This document shows positions 34,954 to 44,560 of a stretch of 64,000 bases of DNA, one piece after another. Origin of the DNA: Peribacter sp043814035 (GTDB lineage: Bacteria; Patescibacteriota; Gracilibacteria; Peribacterales; Peribacteraceae); assembly GCA_043814035.1 (NCBI GenBank), contig JBDRKJ010000002.1:192472-256471 (forward strand), in the 5' to 3' direction. Each line of letters opens with the position of its first letter. The stretch's first letter is position 1. The position numbers and the translations under genes were made by a program. The notes below the pieces were generated by a model. The model worked only from the letters and a program-made list of their open reading frames with translations, was not told the DNA's origin and did not search any database.

Positions 34954-36291
34954 ATGGATATCCGCTATCGCGTACGCGGTGGGCTTCCCCTCCGTGGCGA
35001 TGTCACCATCAGCGGCTCGAAAAATGCAGCACTCCCGCTCATTGCGGCGTCGGTGCTCGCCAGTGGCGAGACTGTGCTCCACAACGTTCCCCGGTTGCGC
35101 GATATCACCGTCATGCTTCGGATTTTGGAATTCCTTGGAGCCGAGACATCGTTTCAGGCGAATACCGTTCGCATTCGTACACACAAACTCCAGAACCGAC
35201 TAATCCCCAGTGAGCTCGTGAACAGACTGCGCGGTTCGATCGTGCTTTTGGGCCCGCTCCTCGCACGCTTTGGAGAAGTATCGATGGCGTATCCGGGAGG
35301 GTGCGTGCTGGGTAAGCGGCCGGTATATGCGCACATTGCAGCTCTCGAACAACTGGGGGCGAAGGACTGTAGTACGGATGAAGTCCTTCATCTCGAAGGA
35401 GCACTGAAGCCCGGGCGTGTGATTCTGCCCGAGTTTTCGGTGACAGCTACTGAGAACGCCGTCATGGCTGCTGCTCTCGTTCCGGGAGAGGTGCAGATCG
35501 ATCTCGCTGCTGCCGAGCCACATGTGCAGGAGGTAGAGAAGCTCGTCGCTGCAATGGGGGCGCAGGTGGAAGGCATTGGCACACATACGGTGTCGATACA
35601 GGGCAAAAAGACGCTGCAACCGCAGACACATACCGTCATCTCTGATTATCTTGAGGCAGGCGCGTTCATTATTGCCGCCCTCGTGACCAAGGGCAAAGTG
35701 CGTTTGCACGAAACGGATAGTGAACATTTGGTTTCGTTCCTGAGCGCCCTCAGGCGCATGGGGGCCGTTGTAAAAACAGAGGGAGACATTCTATTTGTAG
35801 ATGGTGAGCTCTCGATGCTCAAGGCACTCGAAATACGTACGAACATCTTCCCAGGGTTCCCCACCGATCTACAGGCGACGATGGGGGTCGCAATGACACA
35901 GGCAAATGGTGTGAGCAGGATTTTTGAGCGGCTCTTCGAGGGACGTATGGCGTACTTGTATGAGCTCGAAAAGATGGGGGCTCACATCGAGATTCTCAAT
36001 GCGCACGAAGCGCTTGTTATCGGTCCCACAGAACTCAAAGGCCGCATTGTTTCCAGTAACGACATCCGTGCCGGGGCAGCCATGGTTCTGGCAGGCCTCT
36101 GTGCCAGTGGAGATACCACCATCACCGATGTTCGTTACATCGAGCGTGGCTACGATCGCTTCGATGAAAAACTCAGAAACCTGGGGGCGGATATCGACAA
36201 AATTGTCACGGAGGAACGCAGTGAGCAGGATGATGAGGCTGATACTCCTCTGCCATCCAGCTCTTCGACTCCATTGACGATGAAGCGATAA
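34954..36291 (+). CDS. murA: UDP-N-acetylglucosamine 1-carboxyvinyltransferase
   Basis: A 445-residue enzyme of the EPSP synthase fold that commits UDP-GlcNAc to peptidoglycan synthesis. The SGSKNAALPLIAASVL motif is at the N-terminus. The active-site Cys is retained (PGGCVLGKRPVYAHI), so fosfomycin-type alkylation would be expected. FPTDLQ and the terminal GYDRFDEKLRNLGADI are also present. The ATG at 34954 (MDIRYRVRGG) fits the family; 34942 is an alternative. Confidence 0.93.
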   Translation: MDIRYRVRGGLPLRGDVTISGSKNAALPLIAASVLASGETVLHNVPRLRDITVMLRILEFLGAETSFQANTVRIRTHKLQNRLIPSELVNRLRGSIVLLGPLLARFGEVSMAYPGGCVLGKRPVYAHIAALEQLGAKDCSTDEVLHLEGALKPGRVILPEFSVTATENAVMAAALVPGEVQIDLAAAEPHVQEVEKLVAAMGAQVEGIGTHTVSIQGKKTLQPQTHTVISDYLEAGAFIIAALVTKGKVRLHETDSEHLVSFLSALRRMGAVVKTEGDILFVDGELSMLKALEIRTNIFPGFPTDLQATMGVAMTQANGVSRIFERLFEGRMAYLYELEKMGAHIEILNAHEALVIGPTELKGRIVSSNDIRAGAAMVLAGLCASGDTTITDVRYIERGYDRFDEKLRNLGADIDKIVTEERSEQDDEADTPLPSSSSTPLTMKR

Positions 36292-36378
36292 GCTGAGTAT
36301 GGGTTGGTAATTTTTTGCAAAAGATTGCGCTCTCCATCTTTGCGTCCTGCGTTCTTTCCCCTATCATACCTTCGCTCT

Positions 36379-36924
36379 ATGGCAACGATTTCTTCTCTCG
36401 GCGGCCTTACTCTACAGTGCACATTCAGCAAAACGGATTTCACCATTTTCCCAGCCGCACAGGCCAAGCCAGGGCCCGAAGGCACAATGACGATCTTCTC
36501 GCATCCCGACGAAAATCCACCCGAGCGCACGATCAGCTGGCCGGGAGAGTACGACTTTGACGGCATCTTCATCCGCGGCCTCGGCCACAAGGAGGGTGGA
36601 CAGGTTTCGTACATTATCAATGCCGATGATGTGCGGTGCCTCTTCCTCTCGTCACCCCTTCATGACCTCAACGATGAGGAGCTCGAAATCGTCGGTGATA
36701 TCGATGTTCTCATTCTACCGGTGGATGATGTGAAAATTGTGCAACACCTCATTGATGTTGTGGATCCGCGCGTGTTTATTCCACTCGAAACGAAAGATGG
36801 AAAGATGTTCCAAGAGGTCCTTAAGATCTGCGGCGCTGTGGGTAAAGAGGTGGTGGATGAGTACAAGGTCAAATCACTACCCGCAGAGGGCAGAGAGGTC
36901 GTGCTGCTAAAGGCGAAGAAGTAG
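36379..36924 (+). CDS. Metallo-beta-lactamase-fold protein (UlaG-like)
   Basis: A 181-residue protein resembling the MBL-fold 'Zn-dependent hydrolase' family common in CPR genomes. Evidence is the strand pattern, the PGEYDFDGIFIRG segment, SSPLHDLNDEELEIVGDIDVLILPVDD and the HLIDVVDPRVFIPLE ending. The canonical HxHxDH motif is absent or reduced, so metal binding and catalysis are uncertain. I chose the ATG at 36379 (MATISSLGGL). Confidence 0.65.
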   Translation: MATISSLGGLTLQCTFSKTDFTIFPAAQAKPGPEGTMTIFSHPDENPPERTISWPGEYDFDGIFIRGLGHKEGGQVSYIINADDVRCLFLSSPLHDLNDEELEIVGDIDVLILPVDDVKIVQHLIDVVDPRVFIPLETKDGKMFQEVLKICGAVGKEVVDEYKVKSLPAEGREVVLLKAKK

Positions 36925-37001
36925 TAGGAAGAAGGGCAGGGTTGAGATTAGACGAGGACGGTTCTCGTATTTTGCGTGCAGCACAGTACAATGGCAGCAC
37001 G

Positions 37002-37076
37002 GTCCCATAGTTCAATGGATAGAACAACCCTCTCCTAAGGGGTAAATGTAGGTTCGATTCCTACTGGGATCACCAG
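37002..37076 (+). tRNA. tRNA-Arg (anticodon CCT)
   Basis: Acceptor GGTCCCA/TGGGATC (one G-T pair), D arm with TTCAATGGATAGAA, anticodon stem ACCCT/GGGGT with loop CTCCTAA (anticodon CCT), T loop GTTCGATTC and an encoded CCA. Length is 75 nt. Confidence 0.93.
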
Positions 37077-37107
37077 AATTCTTGAGTCGAGAAAGAAATG
37101 GTAATAA

Positions 37108-37136
37108 TTGACATAATAATATATTAATGCATTATA
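37108..37136 (+). promoter_or_regulatory. Promoter of the double-HTH regulator
   Basis: A perfect TTGACA is followed after 17 bases by ATTATA in an AT-rich stretch. The predicted start coincides with the ATG at 37142, implying a leaderless or nearly leaderless mRNA. Confidence 0.45.
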
Positions 37137-37141
37137 TTTAT

Positions 37142-37897
37142 ATGGGTAATCACCTCTCAGAGAATGTTTTTGGCTGCATGAAGCGCTTAGCTGATATTGC
37201 CAACCATACAACCGATCAGAAACTTCGAATTGATTATCAGGCGGAGGCGATGGTCCTCATTAGAAGAATGGTCGAAAAACACGGACAAGCGCTCGCCAGC
37301 CTACTTCTGCTCGGCGAATCCATTCCCCAGGTTGGGAAACAAGCGACATTAGAAGAGGCAGTTCAATCGGCTACTGAGGCACAGGGGGCGTTGGAGGGGA
37401 AATCGCGGCTGTTTCTTTTAAGAGAAGGTAAGGGAATGAGCCAGAGGAAAGCCGCGAAACAGATGGGCATTCCGGCGAACAGATTCCAAAGGCTCGAATC
37501 GGGCATCCAGGAACCCTACGCGCATGAAATGTCCCAACTCGCAGAATTCTATGGTCTTTCATTGGATGATTTTGTTGCCGTTTATGCAGGAACAACTATG
37601 GATGAAATTTCATTTATCGATGTCGGGAAAGAGGGTGCCTTCAAGAGATCCCCCTCAGGGGGAGAGGAAACGTATCGAGCAAATGCGACCAAGTTAGCTA
37701 CTCTTCGTTTCAAGGAAGATATGAGTTTAAGGGGCGTGGCAACGGCGATGGATATAGGCGCATCAAAATTTCAGCGATTGGAATCTGGCGACCAGAAATT
37801 GACCGCTGTTGAAATGATGAAGTTCGCTAAATTTTATCGTGTCCCTCTCGCAGAAATTGTCTCCATCTGTGCAAGTCTGTCCAAAGCACACGAGTAA
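37142..37897 (+). CDS. Transcriptional regulator with two XRE-type HTH domains
   Basis: A 251-residue protein with two related helix-turn-helix domains. The first is at about 88-150 (LREGKGMSQRKAAKQMGIPANRFQRLESG). The second is at about 185-245 (LRFKEDMSLRGVATAMDIGASKFQRLESG). The strong similarity between them points to internal duplication. The first 80 residues are helical without a recognised domain. The coding sequence looks more AT-rich than its neighbours, which could mean transfer. The start at 37142 is chosen from promoter position; 37127 is also possible. Confidence 0.75.
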   Translation: MGNHLSENVFGCMKRLADIANHTTDQKLRIDYQAEAMVLIRRMVEKHGQALASLLLLGESIPQVGKQATLEEAVQSATEAQGALEGKSRLFLLREGKGMSQRKAAKQMGIPANRFQRLESGIQEPYAHEMSQLAEFYGLSLDDFVAVYAGTTMDEISFIDVGKEGAFKRSPSGGEETYRANATKLATLRFKEDMSLRGVATAMDIGASKFQRLESGDQKLTAVEMMKFAKFYRVPLAEIVSICASLSKAHE

Positions 37898-37906
37898 TCA
37901 CGAACA

Positions 37907-38746
37907 TTACTTCAGCACACTCGCCAACTCCATTTTCATCTTCTCCGCCGCCTTCTGCGCCGCTTCTTTCCAATCCTTGCCCTTCGAGGCGAAGATGATC
38001 GAGCGTGAGGCATTCACGATCGCTCCTTTGCCGTTCACAAGCCCGTGCGCCACGTCGGCGGCCGTTCCTCCCTGTGCACCGTAGCCTGGGATAAGCAGGA
38101 TGCTGTGTGCGAGCAGTGTGCGCAGGTACTTGAGTTCCTCGGGGTACGTTGCTCCTACCACAGCGCCTACACAGGAGTAGCCGGATTCTTTGCCAAGATG
38201 ATCGAGCCCCCAACTTTCGACAAGCTGTGCCATGTGCTCATGCACCGTCTCATCCCCCGTGGGCAGATCCTGCAGTTCACCGGAGCTGGAGTTAGAGGTC
38301 TTCACGAGCACGAAGATACCTTTGTCATTCTTGGCGCAGCGCTCGATGAAAGGCTTGATGCCGTCGGAGCCTAAGTAGGGCGAGACGGTGAGCGCATCGA
38401 TGGGGGAATCTTTCGTGAGGTAGGCATCTGCGTACGCTTCGCAGGTGGAGCCGATGTCATTGCGTTTGCCGTCGGCGATCACGAGCAGCCCCTGCAGTTT
38501 CGCGTAGGCGCAGGTTTCATAGAAGGCGCGCATCCCCTCCCAGCCGAGTGCTTCGTAGTAGGCCATCTGCGGTTTCACGCAGGCGGCAATATCTTTCACG
38601 GCATCGATGATTCCGGTGCCGAAGGTGATCAAGCCCTTGGCGTCCTTCGAAATGCCCTCGGGAAGCTTGCTGAGATTGGGATCGAGCCCCACACAGACGG
38701 GGGATTTTTCGGTGATCGCTTTTGTGAGGGAGTCGGCGAAGTGCAT
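37907..38746 (-). CDS. pyrF: Orotidine-5'-phosphate decarboxylase
   Basis: A 279-residue enzyme of the longer (type 2) OMP decarboxylase class that makes UMP. The active-site motif ADGKRNDIGSTCEAYA (Lys/Asp cluster) is at about residue 95, VCVGLDPN is at the N-terminus, and PGYGAQGG marks the phosphate-binding loop. The ATG at 38746 gives a proper N-terminus (MHFADSLTKAI). Completes the set with pyrB and pyrC. Confidence 0.93.
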   Translation of the reverse strand: MHFADSLTKAITEKSPVCVGLDPNLSKLPEGISKDAKGLITFGTGIIDAVKDIAACVKPQMAYYEALGWEGMRAFYETCAYAKLQGLLVIADGKRNDIGSTCEAYADAYLTKDSPIDALTVSPYLGSDGIKPFIERCAKNDKGIFVLVKTSNSSSGELQDLPTGDETVHEHMAQLVESWGLDHLGKESGYSCVGAVVGATYPEELKYLRTLLAHSILLIPGYGAQGGTAADVAHGLVNGKGAIVNASRSIIFASKGKDWKEAAQKAAEKMKMELASVLK

Positions 38747-38750
38747 GGTG

Positions 38751-39149
38751 TTAGGATACAGGGCGTGGGGCGTAGGGGGTAGGGCGTAGGGTTCCTTTTT
38801 GCATGTGTGCATGGATAAGCCCCGAAAGCAATTTCCCTTCTTCTTGAACGAGTGAAATCAAAAGAAGGTTTTTAGTATTTGAAACAAACTGAAGTTCACC
38901 ACATATCAACAGAAATGCGTGTGTTTCTGAGCACTCGCTTCGTGCAATCGTATATTTGTTAGCTTTGTCTGCTGGCGATCTTTTACTAAAGCCTTCGGCA
39001 ATGTTTGCGAGAATACTTGTCGATGCTCTTCGAAGTTGAGAAGAAAGACCATATTGTTCAGAGACAGGGAACGAAGCGGTTATGGCGTATATCTCTTTGA
39101 CGAGTTGCATCCCGACTTGCCATGCCCTTAGGTCAGTGAATGAATTCAT
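38751..39149 (-). CDS. Four-helix-bundle protein (S23/IVP family)
   Basis: A 132-residue protein of the 23S rRNA intervening-sequence/four-helix-bundle family. Typical marks are DLRAWQVGMQLVKEIY at the N-terminus, the YGLSSQLRRASTSILANIAEGFSKRSPADK core and an ARSECSETHAFL segment. Its last ~12 codons (RPTPYAPRPVS) run into a short-repeat cluster. The family's function is unknown; relatives include the DGR accessory protein Avd. The gene is bracketed by matching inverted repeat clusters at 38753-38792 and 39172-39212. Confidence 0.82.
   Translation of the reverse strand: MNSFTDLRAWQVGMQLVKEIYAITASFPVSEQYGLSSQLRRASTSILANIAEGFSKRSPADKANKYTIARSECSETHAFLLICGELQFVSNTKNLLLISLVQEEGKLLSGLIHAHMQKGTLRPTPYAPRPVS
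38753..38792. repeat. GGGCGTAGGG-type degenerate repeat cluster
   Basis: Four near-copies of GGGCGTAGG overlap the 3' end of the four-helix-bundle gene. The inverted counterpart (CCTACGCCC) lies at the other end of that gene (39179-39212). Confidence 0.6.
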
Positions 39150-39171
39150 GTTTGAGAGGGAGAAAATACAT

Positions 39172-39212
39172 TATTGTCCTACGCCCTACGCCCTTTTCCT
39201 ACGCCCTAGTCC
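39172..39212. repeat. CCTACGCCC-type degenerate repeat cluster
   Basis: Three to four near-copies of CCTACGCCC precede the four-helix-bundle gene and are the inverse complement of the cluster at 38753-38792. Together they give the gene an inverted-repeat-bounded, cassette-like appearance. Confidence 0.6.
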
Positions 39213-40705
39213 TCAATGCTCTGTCGATACTGTAATGCCTCTGCCACGTGCACGATCTCGATATCCTGTGTACCCGCCAGATCTGCAATCGTGCGCGCAA
39301 CTTTGATGGCACGGTGGTAGCCGCGTGCAGAGAGACCCATTCGATCCACGGCCTGCGAAAGTAATGTGTGCGCGTCTTCTTTGAGGGGGCAGAGTGCATC
39401 GATTTCCTTCACGCCCATTTCTTTATTCGTGCGAATGTGAAGATCACGAAAGCGCTGTGCCTGCTGCGTACGCGCTTTGATCACACGCTTGAGAACAGCT
39501 GCCGTTGTGTCGCCATTTACCTTGGCCGGACGTTGAAGCTCTTCGATCGGAACAGGCTGCACGTTCACAGTGAGATCGATGCGGTCCAAGAGTGGAGCCG
39601 AGATGCGTCGATGAATGCGTTCCTTGCTCCCTGAGGTGAAGCGCGAAGGATTCATGGCAGCGATCATGGTGAAATCTGCCGGAAAGGTCACCGAGCCCTG
39701 TGCCCGCGTAATGGTGATACGACGATCCTCAAGTGGCTGCCGCAACACTTCGAGTACCTGTGCAGGAAATTCTGCGAGCTCGTCTAAGAAGAGCACGCCA
39801 CGATGGGCGAGGCTGATTTCACCGGGCCCGGGAATCTGCCCACCACCCACGATACTCACGCCGCTTGCCGTGTGATGTACCACACGGAACGGGCGCTGCG
39901 TGATAAGAGGGATTTCGGGCGGGAGCAGATTGGCGACGGAGTAAATCTGCGTGACCTCGATGGATTCCTCCTGAGACAGAGGCGGCAAAATACCGCGAAA
40001 TGCCCGCGCCAGTAGAGTCTTGCCTGCGCCAGGTGCCCCGCTCATGAGCACGTTATGACCGCCTGCCGCGGCGATCTCTAGTGCGCGCTTGGCATGTTCC
40101 TGCCCACGAACATCTGCAAAATCCACCAGTTCGGGATCATGTGTTGTGGTACTGCACGCCGGCGCCAAGATGGAAGCAGGGGCACGTTCCCCTTTGAGAA
40201 TATCAATCACTTCGCTGATGTGGTCTGCAGCAACCACATCGATGTCGGGAATCAGTGCCGCTTCTGATCCGTTCACAGCGGGCACAACAAGGCGTGTGAT
40301 TCCTAATTTGCGACAGGCGATGGCTGCAGGCAGTACGCCGGTGATGTGTCGCAGGCTGCCGTCGAGTGCGAGCTCGCCCAAGAATGCCGTGGTGGCGAGG
40401 ATATCCTCCGGCAGGGCGAGTGATCCGTTGACGATGAGAATGCCCAGAGCCATGGCAAGGTCGTAGCGTGGACCTGCCTTGCGGAGGTCTGCGGGGGCGA
40501 GATTGATGGTGACGGTGAGTCCGGTCGAAAATCGGTACCCCTCCGCACGCAAAGCGTGCCTGACACGTTGCTTACTTTCCTGCACAGCGGTGTCGCCCAG
40601 TCCAACGATGAAGATCTTGCCCTCGCCGGGGATGGAGCCGACCTCGACCGTGATGCGCGCACTCTCAAGGCCGATGGTGGCAAACGAGTTCAGTTTTGTG
40701 AGCAT
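39206..40705 (-). CDS. comM: Mg-chelatase-like AAA+ protein ComM (YifB)
   Basis: A 499-residue AAA+ ATPase. In competent bacteria ComM acts as a branch-migration helicase in natural transformation. The N-terminal ChlI-like (Lon protease-like) domain (about 1-170) precedes the Mg-chelatase AAA+ core with Walker A (SGAPGAGKTLLARA) and Walker B (GVLFLDELAEF). A C-terminal Mg_chelatase_C domain ends AEALQYRQS. With the type IV pilus at 16.9-26.6 kb it supports a capacity for DNA uptake, though no ComEC is seen here. Confidence 0.92.
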   Translation of the reverse strand: MLTKLNSFATIGLESARITVEVGSIPGEGKIFIVGLGDTAVQESKQRVRHALRAEGYRFSTGLTVTINLAPADLRKAGPRYDLAMALGILIVNGSLALPEDILATTAFLGELALDGSLRHITGVLPAAIACRKLGITRLVVPAVNGSEAALIPDIDVVAADHISEVIDILKGERAPASILAPACSTTTHDPELVDFADVRGQEHAKRALEIAAAGGHNVLMSGAPGAGKTLLARAFRGILPPLSQEESIEVTQIYSVANLLPPEIPLITQRPFRVVHHTASGVSIVGGGQIPGPGEISLAHRGVLFLDELAEFPAQVLEVLRQPLEDRRITITRAQGSVTFPADFTMIAAMNPSRFTSGSKERIHRRISAPLLDRIDLTVNVQPVPIEELQRPAKVNGDTTAAVLKRVIKARTQQAQRFRDLHIRTNKEMGVKEIDALCPLKEDAHTLLSQAVDRMGLSARGYHRAIKVARTIADLAGTQDIEIVHVAEALQYRQSIED

Positions 40706-40816
40706 AGAGAGGGGAAAACTAGGAAGGGTGTACTATAGTCCACCTACTGTGTCGAGTGGAAAAGCTGGACGATCGTACACCTTCTTCGTACGGTGCTATC
40801 TCGTTCCAGCAATACC

Positions 40817-41173
40817 ATGTCGGAGAATTTCTTGGTCGGCCAAAAAGGTGAAGACATCGCCGCGCATTACCTGCTGTCAATGGGATATAACATCCTCGGA
40901 CGCAATGTGCGTATGGGTCGGGATGAGATCGATATCGTTGCGCGAGATCTGGCTGACGATGTGATCGTCTTTGCCGAGGTGAAGACGCGTTCCCAGAATT
41001 CCCAGTATTTTCCTCCTGAGCTCAACATCCACTGGTACAAAAAACAACGTCTTATCCGCTCCGCCCGTATGTGGGTGAATGCACATCACTATGATCGCGG
41101 ATATCGCATGGATCTGGTGAGTGTCGCTGAGGGGAAAGTCATCGAGCACCTTAAAGAACTCGATTGGGAATAG
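40817..41173 (+). CDS. yraN: YraN/UPF0102 family endonuclease-fold protein
   Basis: A 118-residue protein of the restriction-endonuclease-like fold. The motifs GEDIAAHYLLSMGYNIL, DEIDIVARD and VFAEVKTRSQ carry the E...D...ExK residues of the fold. It is a putative Holliday-junction-resolvase-like protein whose cellular role is not established. I chose the ATG at 40817 (MSENFLVGQKG). Confidence 0.88.
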   Translation: MSENFLVGQKGEDIAAHYLLSMGYNILGRNVRMGRDEIDIVARDLADDVIVFAEVKTRSQNSQYFPPELNIHWYKKQRLIRSARMWVNAHHYDRGYRMDLVSVAEGKVIEHLKELDWE

Positions 41174-41207
41174 GGGTAGAATGGAGGATGCTTTCCCCCT
41201 CCTTCGT

Positions 41208-41450
41208 ATGTTCAACGTCAAAGCACTCGCGCTCACCTGCGGCATCTTCTGGTCGGCCAGCCTGATCCTCTTCGCACTTCTGGCGATGCAGACAGGCATG
41301 GGATCCAGCATGGTCGACATGCTTTCAGAGGTGTACTTAGGCTACAGCTCTACGCCCGTGGGGCTTCTGTACGGAGCAGTCTGGGGTTTTCTGGATGGCC
41401 TCATCTGCGGCGCGATCTTCGCGTGGCTCTACAATGCAATTGCTCGTTAG
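41208..41450 (+). CDS. Small two-helix membrane protein
   Basis: An 80-residue protein with two predicted transmembrane segments (ALTCGIFWSASLILFALLAM and VGLLYGAVWGFLDGLICGAIFAWLYNAI). It resembles small membrane proteins widespread in CPR genomes. No function is known. The alternative start at 41181 would add nine residues. The stop overlaps the convergent gene at 41447 by 4 bp. Confidence 0.6.
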   Translation: MFNVKALALTCGIFWSASLILFALLAMQTGMGSSMVDMLSEVYLGYSSTPVGLLYGAVWGFLDGLICGAIFAWLYNAIAR

Positions 41451-42142
41451 GTACTCGCACTTTCTGAAGTTGAGGGGCTTTCTGATGCCTGCTGGGTGGC
41501 CATAGGTGGCCTGTGAGCAAAAACATTTCGGATTTTCTGAACCCAGAAATCCCTAAGAGCCTCGGCACGACGCAGTTGTAATGGATAGGCATTAAGAAGA
41601 ATGTGTGATTCCCATAGGGCAATCACCTCTCCTCGAAGCTTTTGAATATCTGGAGGAGAAAAGCGTTCCTGAACGATGGCCATCGCTTCTCCTCCATAGT
41701 AGAGGTGGCCATTAATCTGTTGCCACACATGTGCCTCGACTTGTAGTTGCCGATAGCGGATCTCCATGTCGGGCGTGAAGTGCTGATGAAGTGGCTCCAA
41801 TTCAAAGAAGTGTTGTCGCAGCTCCTCCCACAGTGGTCCATCGTCACCCTCTTCGAGCGTCTTCAGTTCAGTACAACTTTCTTCTGCCAGATGGAGATGA
41901 AAATATATGGTCTTCCATCGCAAAACCGTCTCGTAGAGTTCTGTGCATTGTGCAGTACGGTCCTCTGACATAAACCACGACTGCTGCGTGAGTATGTCGA
42001 TGGCGTGTTCTAATTTTGGGAATTGTTCGCAGTGTCCTTGCTGCACATCTTCTCTCAATTGCTCTGCTTCGACAAGAAGAGGTGACTGTTGTCCGACGGG
42101 GTGCTCTGTAGAGATGTCGGTTCCTACGAGCGTGTCAGGCAT
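41447..42142 (-). CDS. Hypothetical helical protein
   Basis: A 231-residue, mostly alpha-helical acidic protein without signal peptide, membrane segment or recognised motif. The C-terminus is a Ser/Thr/Glu-rich tail (ASESPSTSESAST). The ATG at 42142 (MPDTLVGTDI) is chosen over an in-frame ATG at 42202 because the longer version adds a Leu/Lys leader lying in the spacer before the metK promoter. Function unknown. Confidence 0.55.
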   Translation of the reverse strand: MPDTLVGTDISTEHPVGQQSPLLVEAEQLREDVQQGHCEQFPKLEHAIDILTQQSWFMSEDRTAQCTELYETVLRWKTIYFHLHLAEESCTELKTLEEGDDGPLWEELRQHFFELEPLHQHFTPDMEIRYRQLQVEAHVWQQINGHLYYGGEAMAIVQERFSPPDIQKLRGEVIALWESHILLNAYPLQLRRAEALRDFWVQKIRNVFAHRPPMATQQASESPSTSESAST

Positions 42143-42252
42143 AGCGCAAGAATACTCGCCCGCTATCTTTAGGCTAGTGTTCTCTATCCTCAGAAGTGCC
42201 AAGACAACGAATAACGGCTTTCTGAAGCCAAAAACTAAGTCATCCTATCTGC

Positions 42253-42281
42253 TTGAAAAGCGCCGCAACGGCGCCTACACT
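42253..42281 (+). promoter_or_regulatory. Sigma70-type promoter of the metK leader
   Basis: TTGAAA, a 17-bp spacer containing GGCGCC, and TACACT. The predicted start near 42288 lies just ahead of the riboswitch aptamer. Confidence 0.55.
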
Positions 42282-42298
42282 GTGTCCACATCACTGTT

Positions 42299-42401
42299 CT
42301 ATCCAGAGAGATGCAGAGGGAACTGGCCCGCTAAATGCATCCCCCAACCACCCCCAAAAGGGGAACGGTGGGAACTCCAGCCCCTGTAAGGGGGAAGATA
42401 G
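42299..42401 (+). promoter_or_regulatory. SAM riboswitch (SAM-I clan) upstream of metK
   Basis: The closing helix P1 is CTATC/GATAG. P2 is GATGCA/TGCATC enclosing the conserved AGGGAACTGGCCCG core. The CCCAACC strand is followed by a CCCC-CAAAA-GGGG hairpin and then GGTGGGAACTCCAGC, matching the family's GGTGCTAATTCCAGC segment. The position 118 bp upstream of the SAM synthetase start is the expected context: SAM binding should repress metK. The stretch to 42519 shows a GCAGCC/GGGCTGC hairpin but no T-run, so control may be translational. Confidence 0.82.
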
Positions 42402-42519
42402 CTTCTCATAAAGCCACGCTTCCTCTACACGGGGAGGCGGGATTCTCAGATCCGCAGCCGCGAAGGGCTGCCCTACATTCTCCACCTTCCTTACCTTCCT
42501 CACTTTCCTCCCCTCTCTT

Positions 42520-43731
<1,212 letters not shown>

Positions 43732-43763
43732 AAAGATTCTTTCTCTCTTTTCCCTCTCTCTGT

Positions 43764-43988
43764 ATGCCGCATATGCATCTTGCCGTCTCAGACCTAGGGC
43801 CCGATGAAGTGGAGCGAGCATACGCTCTTGTGCAGAAGAATGAATCACCAGAAGCAATTATCCATGAGCTGAGGGGCCAGGGAGCAGAGCTGCTTGATCC
43901 CGATCAATTCACGCGCGAGGTGCAGAGCAGATGTCAGGAATTACATATATTGTATAACCCAGAGGGTGACGAGGATGAGCGGACATGA
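43764..43988 (+). CDS. Small hypothetical protein
   Basis: A 74-residue acidic, helical protein (MHLAVSDLGPDEVERAYALV...). There is no known motif. It sits between metK and a hydrolase gene, overlapping the latter by 4 bp (ATGA), which supports it being translated. An alternative start is 43773. Confidence 0.55.
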   Translation: MPHMHLAVSDLGPDEVERAYALVQKNESPEAIIHELRGQGAELLDPDQFTREVQSRCQELHILYNPEGDEDERT

Positions 43989-44560
43989 TGCGCTATCATC
44001 GCGTCATGATTTCCGATCCTCCCAAGATTATCTTCCTCCATGGCAACAGTGGAGAGGGCGTGGGTCACTACTGGTTCCCGTATGCCGCGCGCAAGTTCCG
44101 GTCTCTCGGACTTGAGGTCGTTGCGAAGGATTTTCCTGATGCGCGCTTGGCAAGAAAAAGTATCTGGCTCCCTTTTCTGCAGAATGAATGCCACGCCGAC
44201 AGCAATTCCATTCTGATCGGACACAGCTCTGGAGCCATCGCAGCCATGCGATGGACTGAGAAGAATAAAATTTTCGGCTCCGTGCTCGTCGGTGCCTACT
44301 ACACCGATACAGGAGAGGAGAATGAGCGGCTGAGCGGATACTTCGACGATCCGTGGGATTGGGAGGCAATCAAGCGCAATCAGCATTGGATCATTCAGTT
44401 TGCCTCAGTGGACGATCCATTTTTCCCTATCGAGGAACCGAGGCTCGTGAGTAAAGAGCTCAGCACGGAGTACAACGAGTTTACGAACAGAGGGCACTTT
44501 TTTGAGCGCGAATTCCCCGAACTCATTGAGGCGGTGAGAAAAAAACTGTCAGCCGCATAG
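43985..44560 (+). CDS. RBBP9/YdeN-type alpha/beta hydrolase
   Basis: A 191-residue serine hydrolase-fold protein. IIFLHGNSGEG forms the oxyanion strand, LIGHSSGAIAAMR the nucleophile elbow (Ser near residue 82). A catalytic Asp is likely in FASVDDPFFP and the His in NRGHFFEREFPEL near the C-terminus. The substrate is unknown. The start at 44006 (MISDPPKIIF) is equally plausible. Confidence 0.8.
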   Translation: MMRYHRVMISDPPKIIFLHGNSGEGVGHYWFPYAARKFRSLGLEVVAKDFPDARLARKSIWLPFLQNECHADSNSILIGHSSGAIAAMRWTEKNKIFGSVLVGAYYTDTGEENERLSGYFDDPWDWEAIKRNQHWIIQFASVDDPFFPIEEPRLVSKELSTEYNEFTNRGHFFEREFPELIEAVRKKLSAA

